Shown piece by piece: positions 10,536-19,959 of a stretch of 64,000 nucleotides of DNA. Position numbers and translations under genes: made by a program. Position 1 is the first letter of the stretch; the number at the start of each line of letters is the position of its first letter. This stretch comes from Rhynchospora pubera (taxonomy: Eukaryota > Streptophyta > Magnoliopsida > Poales > Cyperaceae). Below the pieces are notes generated by a model. That model did no database searches and was not told the DNA's origin. It saw only the letters and a program-made list of their open reading frames with translations. The stretch is from assembly GCA_028095005.1 (NCBI GenBank), contig CM051460.1:111945039-112009038 (forward strand), written 5' to 3'.

Positions 10536-12989
10536 ATGACTAGACAAAACATTGAGATACAAACCTTAGTCGAAACCCTGATAGCTAGGCTAAAGACTGA
10601 GCGAAAGGAAAGAATCTCGATAGAGGCGGAACTCAGAGCATTGAAAAACCGCACCCAGAAACAGGGGAGAGGGCAGAAGAAGGCCATAAAGTCTGGCCAT
10701 GCTTCCTCAGGCAACTCAGGGAACCTCCCACAAAGAAGGAGAGAGGCCGGCATTGTCATCCAAGAAGGACAAAGACCAAAACCCAAAACTAATCATCCCC
10801 CAGGAAAAGGAAAAGGGAAGACAAATGCAGAAAACCATCACCACAAACCAAAACACCTCTGGTCCTATGACAACCCGTTCGGGGGGCCTGAAATAGGCCG
10901 GCAAGAAAGAGGTGAGAGCTCGCGCACGCGAGTATGCCCTCCCATAAGGTATGAGTCTGGCCAATTGAGGCACAGAAATGCTGAAACCAACTCAACCCAA
11001 CAAATAAAAAATAGACAAAACCATGCAGGGCAATACCACATGAAAATGAAATTGGTTAAGCTCAACAACGCTTCCCCTTGCAACAAATTGCCACATAGAA
11101 TCAAGATAACAGGGAAACTGAAACCAAAACATGGAGGTTCCGATGGGCACTTCAGACATAGGAACCATGTAAGCCCTTGGGAGATGCCAGAAGCTGAAAG
11201 TGAGGCACTTCGGGCACAAATCACAAATAGACATCCAAAACCACATAAGGCAAAGAAAGAAAACGATGTCGGAAGGAAGGCGTACTGCCGATACCACCAA
11301 GTCTGGGGGCACTCCAGAGAGGAATGCCTGACATGGTCTTGGAATGACAATGACCCGTCAGATGAAGAAACGGAAGACGGAGTGTGCCGCGCCATAACCC
11401 GGGGTACAAGCTCTCAAACCTCTGACGAGGAAACTGCCTCTGAATATGAATATGATACTGGAGGGGAACTACAGTACAGTAGCTCAGAAGAGGAGCCTGT
11501 TGTGCTGGCAATTAACTCCGCTGTAGTCAGACCACTGGGGAGTGATACTGACCAAAGCGAAACGGAGGAAAGAGAAATCAAATCACCACCAAAACCAAAC
11601 AAGGTGTCCAACCTAGTCCGGCAGGTCTCTACTAGAATCCGGCCAAACATGAAAAACCACTGCAATGTTAGTCTGAGATCGGGCACTAGGATACCTGAGA
11701 GACAACCTCCCAGGGAAACGACCAACAATGAAATAAGAAACAGAAATAATACAACAGCAGAAAGCGAAACAAGGTCCGATGGCAGACCTAAAATGTCTGT
11801 GGGAGATTACAATGTGGTCGCTCATTTGCGGAAAATCCCCTCACTGCTCAGTGTCTTTGATGCCTTGATGGTATCTCAGGAGCTGCGTGATGCCTTAATC
11901 TATGCACTGCAAAACCCTGCCAGCTTCCAGGCCTATTTTGCCCAAGAAACCCGTGAGGAGGTGGCACAGATTGATCAAGAGCCATACATTACCTTCACAG
12001 ATGAGGACCTGATGGCGGGCACAGCCGATCACAATCGACCCCTATACACCACAGGCACCATCTACGGCAGGAAAATCAACAAAGTCCTCATTGATCCTGA
12101 ATCCTCAATCAGCATCATGCCATTAAAAACGCTGGTACAGCTGTCGCTCAGCATCAAAGAAACAAAGAAAGATAAAATCCGGATCCATGGGTTTAACCAC
12201 CAATACCAAAAGGCTCTTGGTTCCACAGTGATCGATATTACCTTTGGGGACTTGGTCACTCCGGTCAAATTCTTCATCATCGAAGCTGATACCACATACA
12301 AAGCACTGTTGGGGAGACCATGGCTCCACGCCAACGGATTGGTTCCCTCCACCCTGCACCAGTGCATTAAATATGTCAAAAACGGAAAACAATATGTGAT
12401 TAAGGGAGATGATCAGCCATTTGAGGCACACGAAGCCGAATTGGATGATGCTAAATACTACAGACCCAAGTCTGGAAAAGGGGCAGCCACCAAACAAGGA
12501 AAGCCCTCTCCTGAAACTGTGAAGGAAGCAGTCAAAAATGCTGTGCTCAAAGTAGCCATAAGATCACAAATGCTCTTGGGAAGTGATAGCGAGACGGGAT
12601 CGTCGCAAGGCACGACCGAGGATATTAACTTACCCACTCGAATACAGCCAAATTATTCCAGTGAAGGCGAGGAGCAAAATACCTTATCCATAGAAATCCT
12701 ACCCCTAGAACACTGCAAAGACCTAACACCTCGGGAGAGTGAAGAAGTCATCCCGTTCAAAACCTTCACTGTCCCACCCAAGATAGAAAAGCTTGAAACA
12801 GGGCATGTTGTTCATCCCAGTATACAATTTGTCAAAATGGGGGAAATGGAGCCTCAAAATGAAGAGTCAAGCTCCGAAAACTGGGAACAATGGCTTGTGA
12901 GGAAACCAGAAAGACGGGGATTCCTCCTCAGCTTCAGGACACCACCAGCACACGGTTGGTTGAATTGTTCTGTAAAGCACAATGCCTAG
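10536..12989 (+). CDS. Second zinc knuckle and aspartic protease frame
   Basis: 817 codons from the ATG at 10536, but the frame is open upstream past 10383 and overlaps the end of the Gag frame, one base back (-1). The start is therefore arbitrary, and expression probably needs frameshifting or splicing. An N-terminal coiled coil is likely (about 10540-10660). A knuckle CX2HX4HX4C (CRYHQVWGHSREEC) lies near 11286. The retropepsin domain runs about 12045-12370, with the flap and C-terminal part ending in ALLGRPWLHANGLVPS. The active-site triplet, normally D-x-G, reads D-P-E at 12093-12101, so the conserved glycine is missing. This probably inactivates processing of Gag-Pol in this copy. Confidence 0.85.
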   Translation: MTRQNIEIQTLVETLIARLKTERKERISIEAELRALKNRTQKQGRGQKKAIKSGHASSGNSGNLPQRRREAGIVIQEGQRPKPKTNHPPGKGKGKTNAENHHHKPKHLWSYDNPFGGPEIGRQERGESSRTRVCPPIRYESGQLRHRNAETNSTQQIKNRQNHAGQYHMKMKLVKLNNASPCNKLPHRIKITGKLKPKHGGSDGHFRHRNHVSPWEMPEAESEALRAQITNRHPKPHKAKKENDVGRKAYCRYHQVWGHSREECLTWSWNDNDPSDEETEDGVCRAITRGTSSQTSDEETASEYEYDTGGELQYSSSEEEPVVLAINSAVVRPLGSDTDQSETEEREIKSPPKPNKVSNLVRQVSTRIRPNMKNHCNVSLRSGTRIPERQPPRETTNNEIRNRNNTTAESETRSDGRPKMSVGDYNVVAHLRKIPSLLSVFDALMVSQELRDALIYALQNPASFQAYFAQETREEVAQIDQEPYITFTDEDLMAGTADHNRPLYTTGTIYGRKINKVLIDPESSISIMPLKTLVQLSLSIKETKKDKIRIHGFNHQYQKALGSTVIDITFGDLVTPVKFFIIEADTTYKALLGRPWLHANGLVPSTLHQCIKYVKNGKQYVIKGDDQPFEAHEAELDDAKYYRPKSGKGAATKQGKPSPETVKEAVKNAVLKVAIRSQMLLGSDSETGSSQGTTEDINLPTRIQPNYSSEGEEQNTLSIEILPLEHCKDLTPRESEEVIPFKTFTVPPKIEKLETGHVVHPSIQFVKMGEMEPQNEESSSENWEQWLVRKPERRGFLLSFRTPPAHGWLNCSVKHNA

Positions 12990-15900
12990 AACCCATTCCC
13001 GAAAAGCGAGCAAGAATGTTCCGAGACATGTGGAATGGCTACTCTAATGAAGTCACAAAACTTAATGGGAAGGTTGCTAACACAAGGGGCCTGGGATTCA
13101 AACCTCGAACCAAGGGCTCAGGGTCAAATACTCCTCAAAGACCACGACAGCACTCTTGCCACCGCATAACAATCACTGAAATCAAGGAGGGCGAAACAAC
13201 CCCAGATGAAGGGGAATCTTCAGAAACAGAACAATTCATCCTAGCAGCCAAAAATGCACCAAAGGAGCTAGAAGAAGGTGGTCAAAATACCATCGATAAA
13301 TTGAAAGAAATCAACCTGGGAACAATGGAAAACCCAAAGCCTACATTCATTAGCACCTCCCTCCCTCAGGAGATGCAAGATGAATTGACCAAATTGCTAA
13401 GCGAATACCAAGATTGCTTCGCATGGAGCTACAGTGAAATGCCCGGGCTAGATCCAGCAATAGCAGTCCACAAACTCAAAATTGACAAAGAACTCAAGCA
13501 AGTCAAACAAGGACCCCGGAGAATGAGGGTTGAGTTAGAAGAAAAGGTGACAGTCGAAGTTAAAAAGCTCATCGATGCTGGATTCATAAGGGAAGAAGAA
13601 ACACCCGACTGGGTGGCCAACATTGTCCCAGTAAAGAAAAAGAACGGACAAATCAGAGTCTGTGTTGACTTCAGGGATTTAAACAAGGCTTGCCCCAAGG
13701 ATGATTTCCCTCTACCAGTGACAGAAATCATAATAGACCACACCTCGTCTCACGGGGTATATTCCTTTGTAGACGGATACTCAGGATACAACCAAATCAA
13801 AATGGATGAGAGTGACAAAAAACACACTGCCTTCCGTACCCCAATTGGTATTTACTGCTATAAAGTCATGCCTTTCGGCCTCAAGAATGCAGGAGCCACA
13901 TACCAAAGGGCCATGACCAAAATCTTTGACGACCTCATACACAAGGTGGTAGAATGTTATGTAGACGACCTTGTTGTAAAGTCCCATACCCATGGACAAC
14001 ATTTAGAGAACCTGAGACTGATGTTTAAACGGTTGAGACAGCACACCCTGAAACTCAACCCCCTAAAATGCGCCTTCATGGTGTCATCAGGAAAATTTCT
14101 AGGTTTCGTGGTGCGGCACCGGGGCATTGAAATTGATCCTGATAAAATCAAAGCCATCCAAGAACTGTCCCCTCCACGGACACTCAAACAACTCCGGTCT
14201 CTTCAAGGGCGCTTAGCTTATATTAGGAGATTCATAGCCAACCTGTCAGGCAAAATTAAGCCTTTTACCAGGCTCACCAAAAAGGATGTCCCCTTTAAAT
14301 GGGACGAAGAATGCCAGAAATCTTTCGATGATATCAAGCAATATCTGCAAAAACCTCCTGTATTGGCGGCACCCATCCAGGGGAAACCTCTCATTCTCTA
14401 TACCACCGCCTTGGACGGATCTCTGGGGGCATTACTTGCCCAGGAAAATGCAGAAGGAAAAGAAAATGCCCTGTATTACCTCAGCAGAATGCTCGTGGGG
14501 GCAGAACATGCATACACACCAATTGAAAAGCATTGCCTAGCCTTGATCTTTGCAGTAAAGAAGTTTAGGCATTACATGTTGGCCCACAAAGTCACATTAA
14601 TCTCCAAAACCGACCCATTGAAATACCTCATGACCCGACCTATGCTTACTGGGAGGCTGGCAAGGTGGGCCGTGGCTCTAATGGAATTTGATATAACATA
14701 TGCTCCCCAAAAGGCTATCAAAGGGCAAGCGCTAGCTGATTTCCTAGCTGCTCATCCTATACCTGATGATTCCCCACTAGCATGCGATTTCCCTGATGAG
14801 GAGGCTATGCAGGTAGAGGAAAATGAAACTTGCTGGAAGCTATACTTCGATGGATCTTCCTCCATTCGACCAGCAGTCAAACCAAACTTACCAAAACGAC
14901 AAGCAGGTGTAGGGCTGGTGTTTGTCACCCCAGAGAAAGGCATTCTCCGGCATGCTCTGAGCCTGACCGAGCCATGCACAAACAATGAAGCTGAATATGA
15001 GGCCCTGATAGCTGGACTTGAAATTGCCCTTCAAATGGGTATTGAGCAGTTGGAAGTCTATGGAGATTCTCAGCTCATCCTGAGTCAGATCGAAGGCCTC
15101 TTCAAAATAAGAAAACCAGAATTGGTCACGTACCATGAAAAGGCTCTTGAGTTGATGACCAAATTTACATATATTACCTTCCAGAAAGTCCCAAGGTCTC
15201 TGAATGGCAAAGCAGATGCGTTGGCTAGACTGGCTAATGAACTCAGTGACCCGAATCAGGAAGAAATCCAAGTCTTGGTTCACCGCAGGAGGTCCCTGTC
15301 CCCCTGTCTCCTGCAGGAAAGAAACGAGAAAGAAGAAACCCTGTTTGCTGACATCCAAACATTCGAAAGAGAACATGAAAAAGAATGGAGGGAAATCACA
15401 CAAGTCATGACAACTGAGGGTTCGAACCAAGAGGACTGGAGGCAGCCCTTTCTCGACTACTTCCAGCAAGGAAAATTACCTCTGAACAAGGCCATTAGGG
15501 AACAGATCAGAAAAAGAGCCCTAAGGTTCGTATATGTGAACAACACACTTTATTGGAGATCTTATGAAGGATCATGGCTCAGATGCATATCGAAAACCGA
15601 AGCCAACCAAGTTATACAAGAAATTCACTCTGGAGTATGTGGGGCCCACCAATCGGGCTCTCGGATGCGAGTACAGATCAAACTAATGGGCTACTACTGG
15701 CCTACCATGATCAATGACTGCGAAAACTTCTCCAGACAATGCCATATGTGCCAAATTCATGGAGATTTCATACACCAACACCCAAACACGCTACATCCTA
15801 CAGTAGTGTCATGGCCTTTCGAAATCTGGGGAACAGATATCATAGGCCCCATTGACCCACCAGCTTCAAATGGGCACCGCTTCATATTGGCCGCTACAGA

Positions 15901-16786
15901 TTACTTCTCCAAGTGGGCCGAAGCCAGGTCATACCGTGAAATTAAAGCCTCCGATGTGGTCAGGTTCTTTACCACTCAGGTGCTTTATAGATATGGAAAT
16001 CCAAGGAAAATAATCTCCGACAATGGGACGGCCTTCAAGAATGCCAAAATTGATGCCTTCGCCGATAAACACAAAATCGAATGGAGATATTCCTCTGTCT
16101 ACAACCCAAGAGCCAATGGACTAGCGGAAGCCTTCAACAAAACATTGATCAAGATCCTTCGTAAAACCATCGGAGATAATCAGAGAAATTGGCATGAGAA
16201 ACTGCATGAGGCGTTGTGGGCATACCGCATCACTCATAGAACAGCAACCCAAGCCACACCCTATTCTTTAGTGTATGGGGCAGAAGCAGTCCTACCGATC
16301 GAGGTGGAACTCCCGTCACTGAGAGTAGCCATGGCAGCACAAATCCCTCTGACTAAACAGACGCAACTGAGGTTGAAAGAGTTGGACGGAATGGATGAAA
16401 GGAGACTGGCAGCTCAACAAAACTTGGAGTTATATCAAGCCAGAATGACGCGAGCTTATGAGAAATTATCAAGACCTAGAACATTCAAGAAAGGAGAACT
16501 AGTGCTGGTTTTGAGGCGACCTATCCTCGGCCGACACCATGGTCCCAAATTTGCACCAAATTGGGAAGGCCCCTATGTCATAGAACAAGCATATGAAGGC
16601 GGAGCTTACCTACTCGCAGATTCAAATGGAAAACACCCTGTCTCCTCCATAAATGGGAGATACCTGAAGAAATATTATGGACAAAACTACCCCGACATTT
16701 CCACAGCTCACCAAAATCAAAGGAAGAGCAGCCAACAAACTGACTGGGCAGATAATTGCGAGGCGGTCAACCACCTCTTCACTTAG
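12863..16786 (+). CDS. Pol: reverse transcriptase, RNase H, archaeal-type RNase H, integrase
   Basis: Open from 12863 with the first ATG at 12890; it overlaps the protease frame by about 127 bp in the -1 phase. The order is: RT (about 13480-14060) with the YVDD box at 13958; gypsy RNase H (about 14390-14640); a second RNase H (about 14830-15240) with FDGSS, NEAEYEAL, YGDSQL and KADALA supplying the D-E-D-D set; integrase zinc finger (HSGVCGAH ... CHMC, about 15625-15770); and a DD35E core with D at 15836, D at 16019 and E at 16127. A C-terminal GPY-like module follows (about 16480-16690). All catalytic residues I could check are present. The enzymes copy element RNA to DNA and insert it into the nuclear genome. 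In Ogre relatives the pro/RT junction is removed as an intron; I could not identify one here. Confidence 0.96.
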   Translation, partial: RVKLRKLGTMACEETRKTGIPPQLQDTTSTRLVELFCKAQCLEPIPEKRARMFRDMWNGYSNEVTKLNGKVANTRGLGFKPRTKGSGSNTPQRPRQHSCHRITITEIKEGETTPDEGESSETEQFILAAKNAPKELEEGGQNTIDKLKEINLGTMENPKPTFISTSLPQEMQDELTKLLSEYQDCFAWSYSEMPGLDPAIAVHKLKIDKELKQVKQGPRRMRVELEEKVTVEVKKLIDAGFIREEETPDWVANIVPVKKKNGQIRVCVDFRDLNKACPKDDFPLPVTEIIIDHTSSHGVYSFVDGYSGYNQIKMDESDKKHTAFRTPIGIYCYKVMPFGLKNAGATYQRAMTKIFDDLIHKVVECYVDDLVVKSHTHGQHLENLRLMFKRLRQHTLKLNPLKCAFMVSSGKFLGFVVRHRGIEIDPDKIKAIQELSPPRTLKQLRSLQGRLAYIRRFIANLSGKIKPFTRLTKKDVPFKWDEECQKSFDDIKQYLQKPPVLAAPIQGKPLILYTTALDGSLGALLAQENAEGKENALYYLSRMLVGAEHAYTPIEKHCLALIFAVKKFRHYMLAHKVTLISKTDPLKYLMTRPMLTGRLARWAVALMEFDITYAPQKAIKGQALADFLAAHPIPDDSPLACDFPDEEAMQVEENETCWKLYFDGSSSIRPAVKPNLPKRQAGVGLVFVTPEKGILRHALSLTEPCTNNEAEYEALIAGLEIALQMGIEQLEVYGDSQLILSQIEGLFKIRKPELVTYHEKALELMTKFTYITFQKVPRSLNGKADALARLANELSDPNQEEIQVLVHRRRSLSPCLLQERNEKEETLFADIQTFEREHEKEWREITQVMTTEGSNQEDWRQPFLDYFQQGKLPLNKAIREQIRKRALRFVYVNNTLYWRSYEGSWLRCISKTEANQVIQEIHSGVCGAHQSGSRMRVQIKLMGYYWPTMINDCENFSRQCHMCQIHGDFIHQHPNTLHPTVVSWPFEIWGTDIIGPIDPPASNGHRFILAATDYFSKWAEARSYREIKASDVVRFFTTQVLYRYGNPRKIISDNGTAFKNAKIDAFADKHKIEWRYSSVYNPRANGLAEAFNKTLIKILRKTIGDNQRNWHEKLHEALWAYRITHRTATQATPYSLVYGAEAVLPIEVELPSLRVAMAAQIPLTKQTQLRLKELDGMDERRLAAQQNLELYQARMTRAYEKLSRPRTFKKGELVLVLRRPILGRHHGPKFAPNWEGPYVIEQAYEGGAYLLADSNGKHPVSSINGRYLKKYYGQNYPDISTAHQNQRKSSQQTDWADNCEAVNHLFT

Positions 16787-18258
16787 GTAAAAAATCTCTC
16801 ACGTCCCACCGGGTCAAGGCTCGACAGGTGCTCCGTTCTTTTGAACACTATGGGGTATCCCTGAGCCAAAACCCTAAAGTAATAAATTAACCTTTAAATA
16901 AAATAAACCCTTCAAAATTCCCTAAAATGCCCCCAAGTTGAAATCCTAAATAAAATCCAAGTCCAACAAAAAATGCATCTTATTCCAAAGCATAAAAGCA
17001 TGTGACCAAAAGAAACTAGACCAAGCTAAAAGTATAGCTCAAATAAAAGATTAAAACCAAATCTCCCTAAACATTCTCAAATTCCTAAATGACAAAGATA
17101 AATTTCAAAGTCCAAAAATCCAAAACCTCTAAAATATACACAAAACATTCTGTCCCACCGGGCCAAGGAAAAAGGAATGTTCTGCCCTTATGGACATTCA
17201 TAGAACATCTCCTTTACAAATGGCCTACACCCCAAAATACGACCCTAAGAAAAAAGTCTTGTGCTTTGTCCTTAAAACAAAGTACTAGGTGCCTGTTCAT
17301 CTCACCGAACTAAAGGATGAACAAAAGTTCTGTGTCTTGAACTCTAAATTAAGGCACAAACGGTGAAACTTACCAAACGGTGAAACTTACCGAACGGTGA
17401 AACTTACCATGGGGTTAGTCAAAACCACGTCCTCAACAGCCACAAATTGAGGAGACAACCTGTCTCCTCAAAATGTAATCCTTGCCGAAACCTACCAAAA
17501 AATGAATAAAGACCAAACCGAACCTAAAAGCCCCTCTGAAAACGGAGAATACCACGGCTGATGTCCGCCAACCATGTTAAGGAATAGGCCTCATAAATCC
17601 TAATACCCAGAGGGGCTCATGGTCGTGTTGGGCCTTAAACCACCGACTACGGTATGTTCCTAGCTGCCGTACCCAAAGAGCCAGGAGAAAACCCCATCTC
17701 ACCACATCAAAAGAGTGATATGGAACAGACAAGTCCCGACGGTACGTCCCTTACCGTCATACCAAAACAACCAACAGAAAATGATGCACAAAGTCTCGCC
17801 GCGTGCCGCGCCCATTGCACGCCGTACCCACTGCGTGCCATACCCAGAATGTCTATTCTACATGTCGGAGCAGCAATATGGAGCAAACAAGTCCCGCCGG
17901 AATGGTCCTAGCTACCGAGGCAGCAATGTAGAATAGACAAATCCCACCGGTATGTTCCTTGCTGCCGTAACCAAAGAGCAGGGAGAATAACAAAAAATAT
18001 CTGTCCCACTAGCGATGTCTAAGGTCGCTACCTATGACAGTCTAAACCAAATCACTGATAAACCTCAACAGATGTCCACAAACCAAGATCAACATACCAA
18101 GAGTCATTAGGTCTCCAAATTGCCCTAATCAAACCATAAAATCAAAATACCAAACCTAAACCACCCAAAATTACCACAAATTTTAACAACAACGAAAAGA
18201 ACACACAAAACAAAGCAATGAAACAACAAAACCAAATGACCAAACATCCAAGACTTCT
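16787..18258 (+). other. Noncoding spacer after integrase with PBS-complementary motifs
   Basis: No gene is seen. The stretch is rich in AAAGTCCAAA-type words. It holds two exact copies of GTCCCACCGGG (16803-16813, 17152-17162), which is the reverse complement of the right part of the primer binding site. Looser versions lie at 17733, 17891, 17941 and 18003. Between 17640 and 17980 a longer degenerate repeat carries GGTATGTTCC and GCTGCCGTA. The right end should hold the 3' untranslated region of the antisense gene at 18259. Confidence 0.7.
17361..17408 (+). repeat. Three tandem copies of CGGTGAAACTTACC
   Basis: Three consecutive 16-17-bp units, nearly identical, inside the post-integrase spacer. 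Confidence 0.85.
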
Positions 18259-19562
18259 TCACATCGGAGGCACTGGAGGCGCCTGAGCTGCGGCCATCGC
18301 CCCTGCAAGGGTCTCCAAGGTGTTATGAATTGACTGAAGCACCGTCTCGACATTCTCCAGTCGCTGATCTAGCTCCTTAAAACGCTGGCCTATGTGTTCC
18401 TGGAGTGGAAAAGATTCTTCAATGGCTGAGCCGTCTGGAGAAGGGGGAGAAGCCTCTCTCACCGGACTATACTGATTCACAGCAGCAAACCTATGAAGGA
18501 TATGACTGTTCACCGGGTAGTTGGGGTCAGGGACCAGAGTGCCATGAGCCATCTCCACCCACCCAAAGGAAGTCAGATCTAAGAGCAGGTTGCGCGGATA
18601 CAGCATAAGCCGCTCAGTGATTGGATTCCCCCACAGCATCTCAGGCAATGGAATCTGAGCCCGCTCCATCAAGGCCTCGATTAAATTCCCATAAGGCAAA
18701 TGGCCCTTGGGAAACCTCGTGACATGATGCATGTTTTGGAGGATGAGACTGGGAAGATTAGCTTTCCCGCGTTTGAGGAGCAATAAGCGAAGGTAGAACA
18801 AAGTCCCTGGGCGAGTCAAATCTGACAACTCACCCTGAGGGAAAAGGATGTAGTTGATAATCAAGAAAAATAACCTGAAAGGAACATATAAACTCCATGG
18901 TCATGAACCTATCCTTCAGAAACAAACAAAAGAAACAAACGAAACAAAAAAACACACAAACAACAAAATTACCGGTGGAGCGCGGGCAAATGCGTAGTAG
19001 GGACCATTTCAGAACTTGCTTCAGATCTGGGTATCTTGAACCACTCGCAATGGCCCCGGTATGTCCCTTGCTCGCGAGGCCAACTCCCGAAGGCATAAAC
19101 TGACAAGCCATTCAAAGTATCTGTGGCACCAATCAAGTCAGCTAAATCCTCCACCCCTATGTAAAAGGGTCTGCCAAAAAGATAAGAAGAGGCAGAGGGG
19201 ATGCCATGGTGATCAAAGGTGACACGGAGATTAGCATAAAATAATTTAGTGATATCCGGATGGTAATGAGTGTCAAGTCTTGACAAGCCGTGGAGACTCC
19301 AGGCATTAAGCCACCCTGTTATTAAATTCATGTAAGGGGTAGTGAAACGCCCCTGAGGATGGAAGAAAAAACAGGTGGAAACTTCACGCCCCCCTTCACC
19401 AATATTACTCTGATAACACTCAAAAGCCTCGTCGTCTCGAAACAGATAGCGGTTGCCTGGGTCATATGACCAGTTAGGCTTGGAAGGTGGCGCGCCTTCG
19501 ACAGAGGAGCTACCTTCATCCCTGGGACGCTTGGGATTCCTTGGATCTATGACGCCGGCCAT
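18259..19562 (-). CDS. Antisense two-exon gene with a putative plant transposon protein domain
   Basis: The minus strand starts with ATG at 19562 (MAGVIDPRNP). Exon 1 is 19562-18973, the donor is CCG|GTAATT, the acceptor is TTTCAG|GTTATT, and exon 2 is 18874-18259. Joining gives exactly 402 codons with the frame kept. The exon 1 segment LFYANLRVTFDHHGIPSASS and, across the junction, a stretch ending LPYGNLIEALMERA match the plant-specific transposon-protein domain (Pfam Transposase_32 style). The C-terminus is a predicted coiled coil (KELDQRLENVETVL) with a proline-rich tail. It lies opposite to the retrotransposon genes and has its own TATA box. The function is unknown. The intron can survive retrotransposition because it is in reverse orientation in the genomic RNA. 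Confidence 0.75.
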
Positions 19563-19632
19563 GGAAAATGAAGTTCGAGAAAGAAAGTTCAGAAAAAGGA
19601 AGAAAATGATACGAGATACGTACACATGATGC

Positions 19633-19648
19633 CTTATATATATAAAGG
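19633..19648 (-). promoter_or_regulatory. TATA box of the antisense transposon-protein gene
   Basis: On the minus strand the sequence reads TTTATATATATAAGG, about 75 bases before the ATG at 19562. That leaves room for a start site near 19605 and a 5' leader of about 45 bases. It fits a separate RNA polymerase II promoter inside the element. Confidence 0.6.
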
Positions 19649-19959
19649 AAATTAGGGCACCAGAAAGCGTGCGTCTCTTCGAATTTATCCATAAATGCAA
19701 AAGATCAAGAGGCGTGGCGGTTTGCAAGGAACATGATCGCTTCGCGATCCAAGGATTTCAACGAAAAATGATGAGCCTAGCGACACCAAAATATAATGTC
19801 CATACCCATAAATCAACTACAATCAGGAGCCCAAGAAGGGTCCAAAATGTCACATAACCAAAAAAACTGGCCGTTACAAAATCAGGAGCAACCAAGTCCA
19901 AAACTAAAACCATAATAAAAAGAAAGATACAAAGCGCTAACGCGCTACATAACTCCTAC

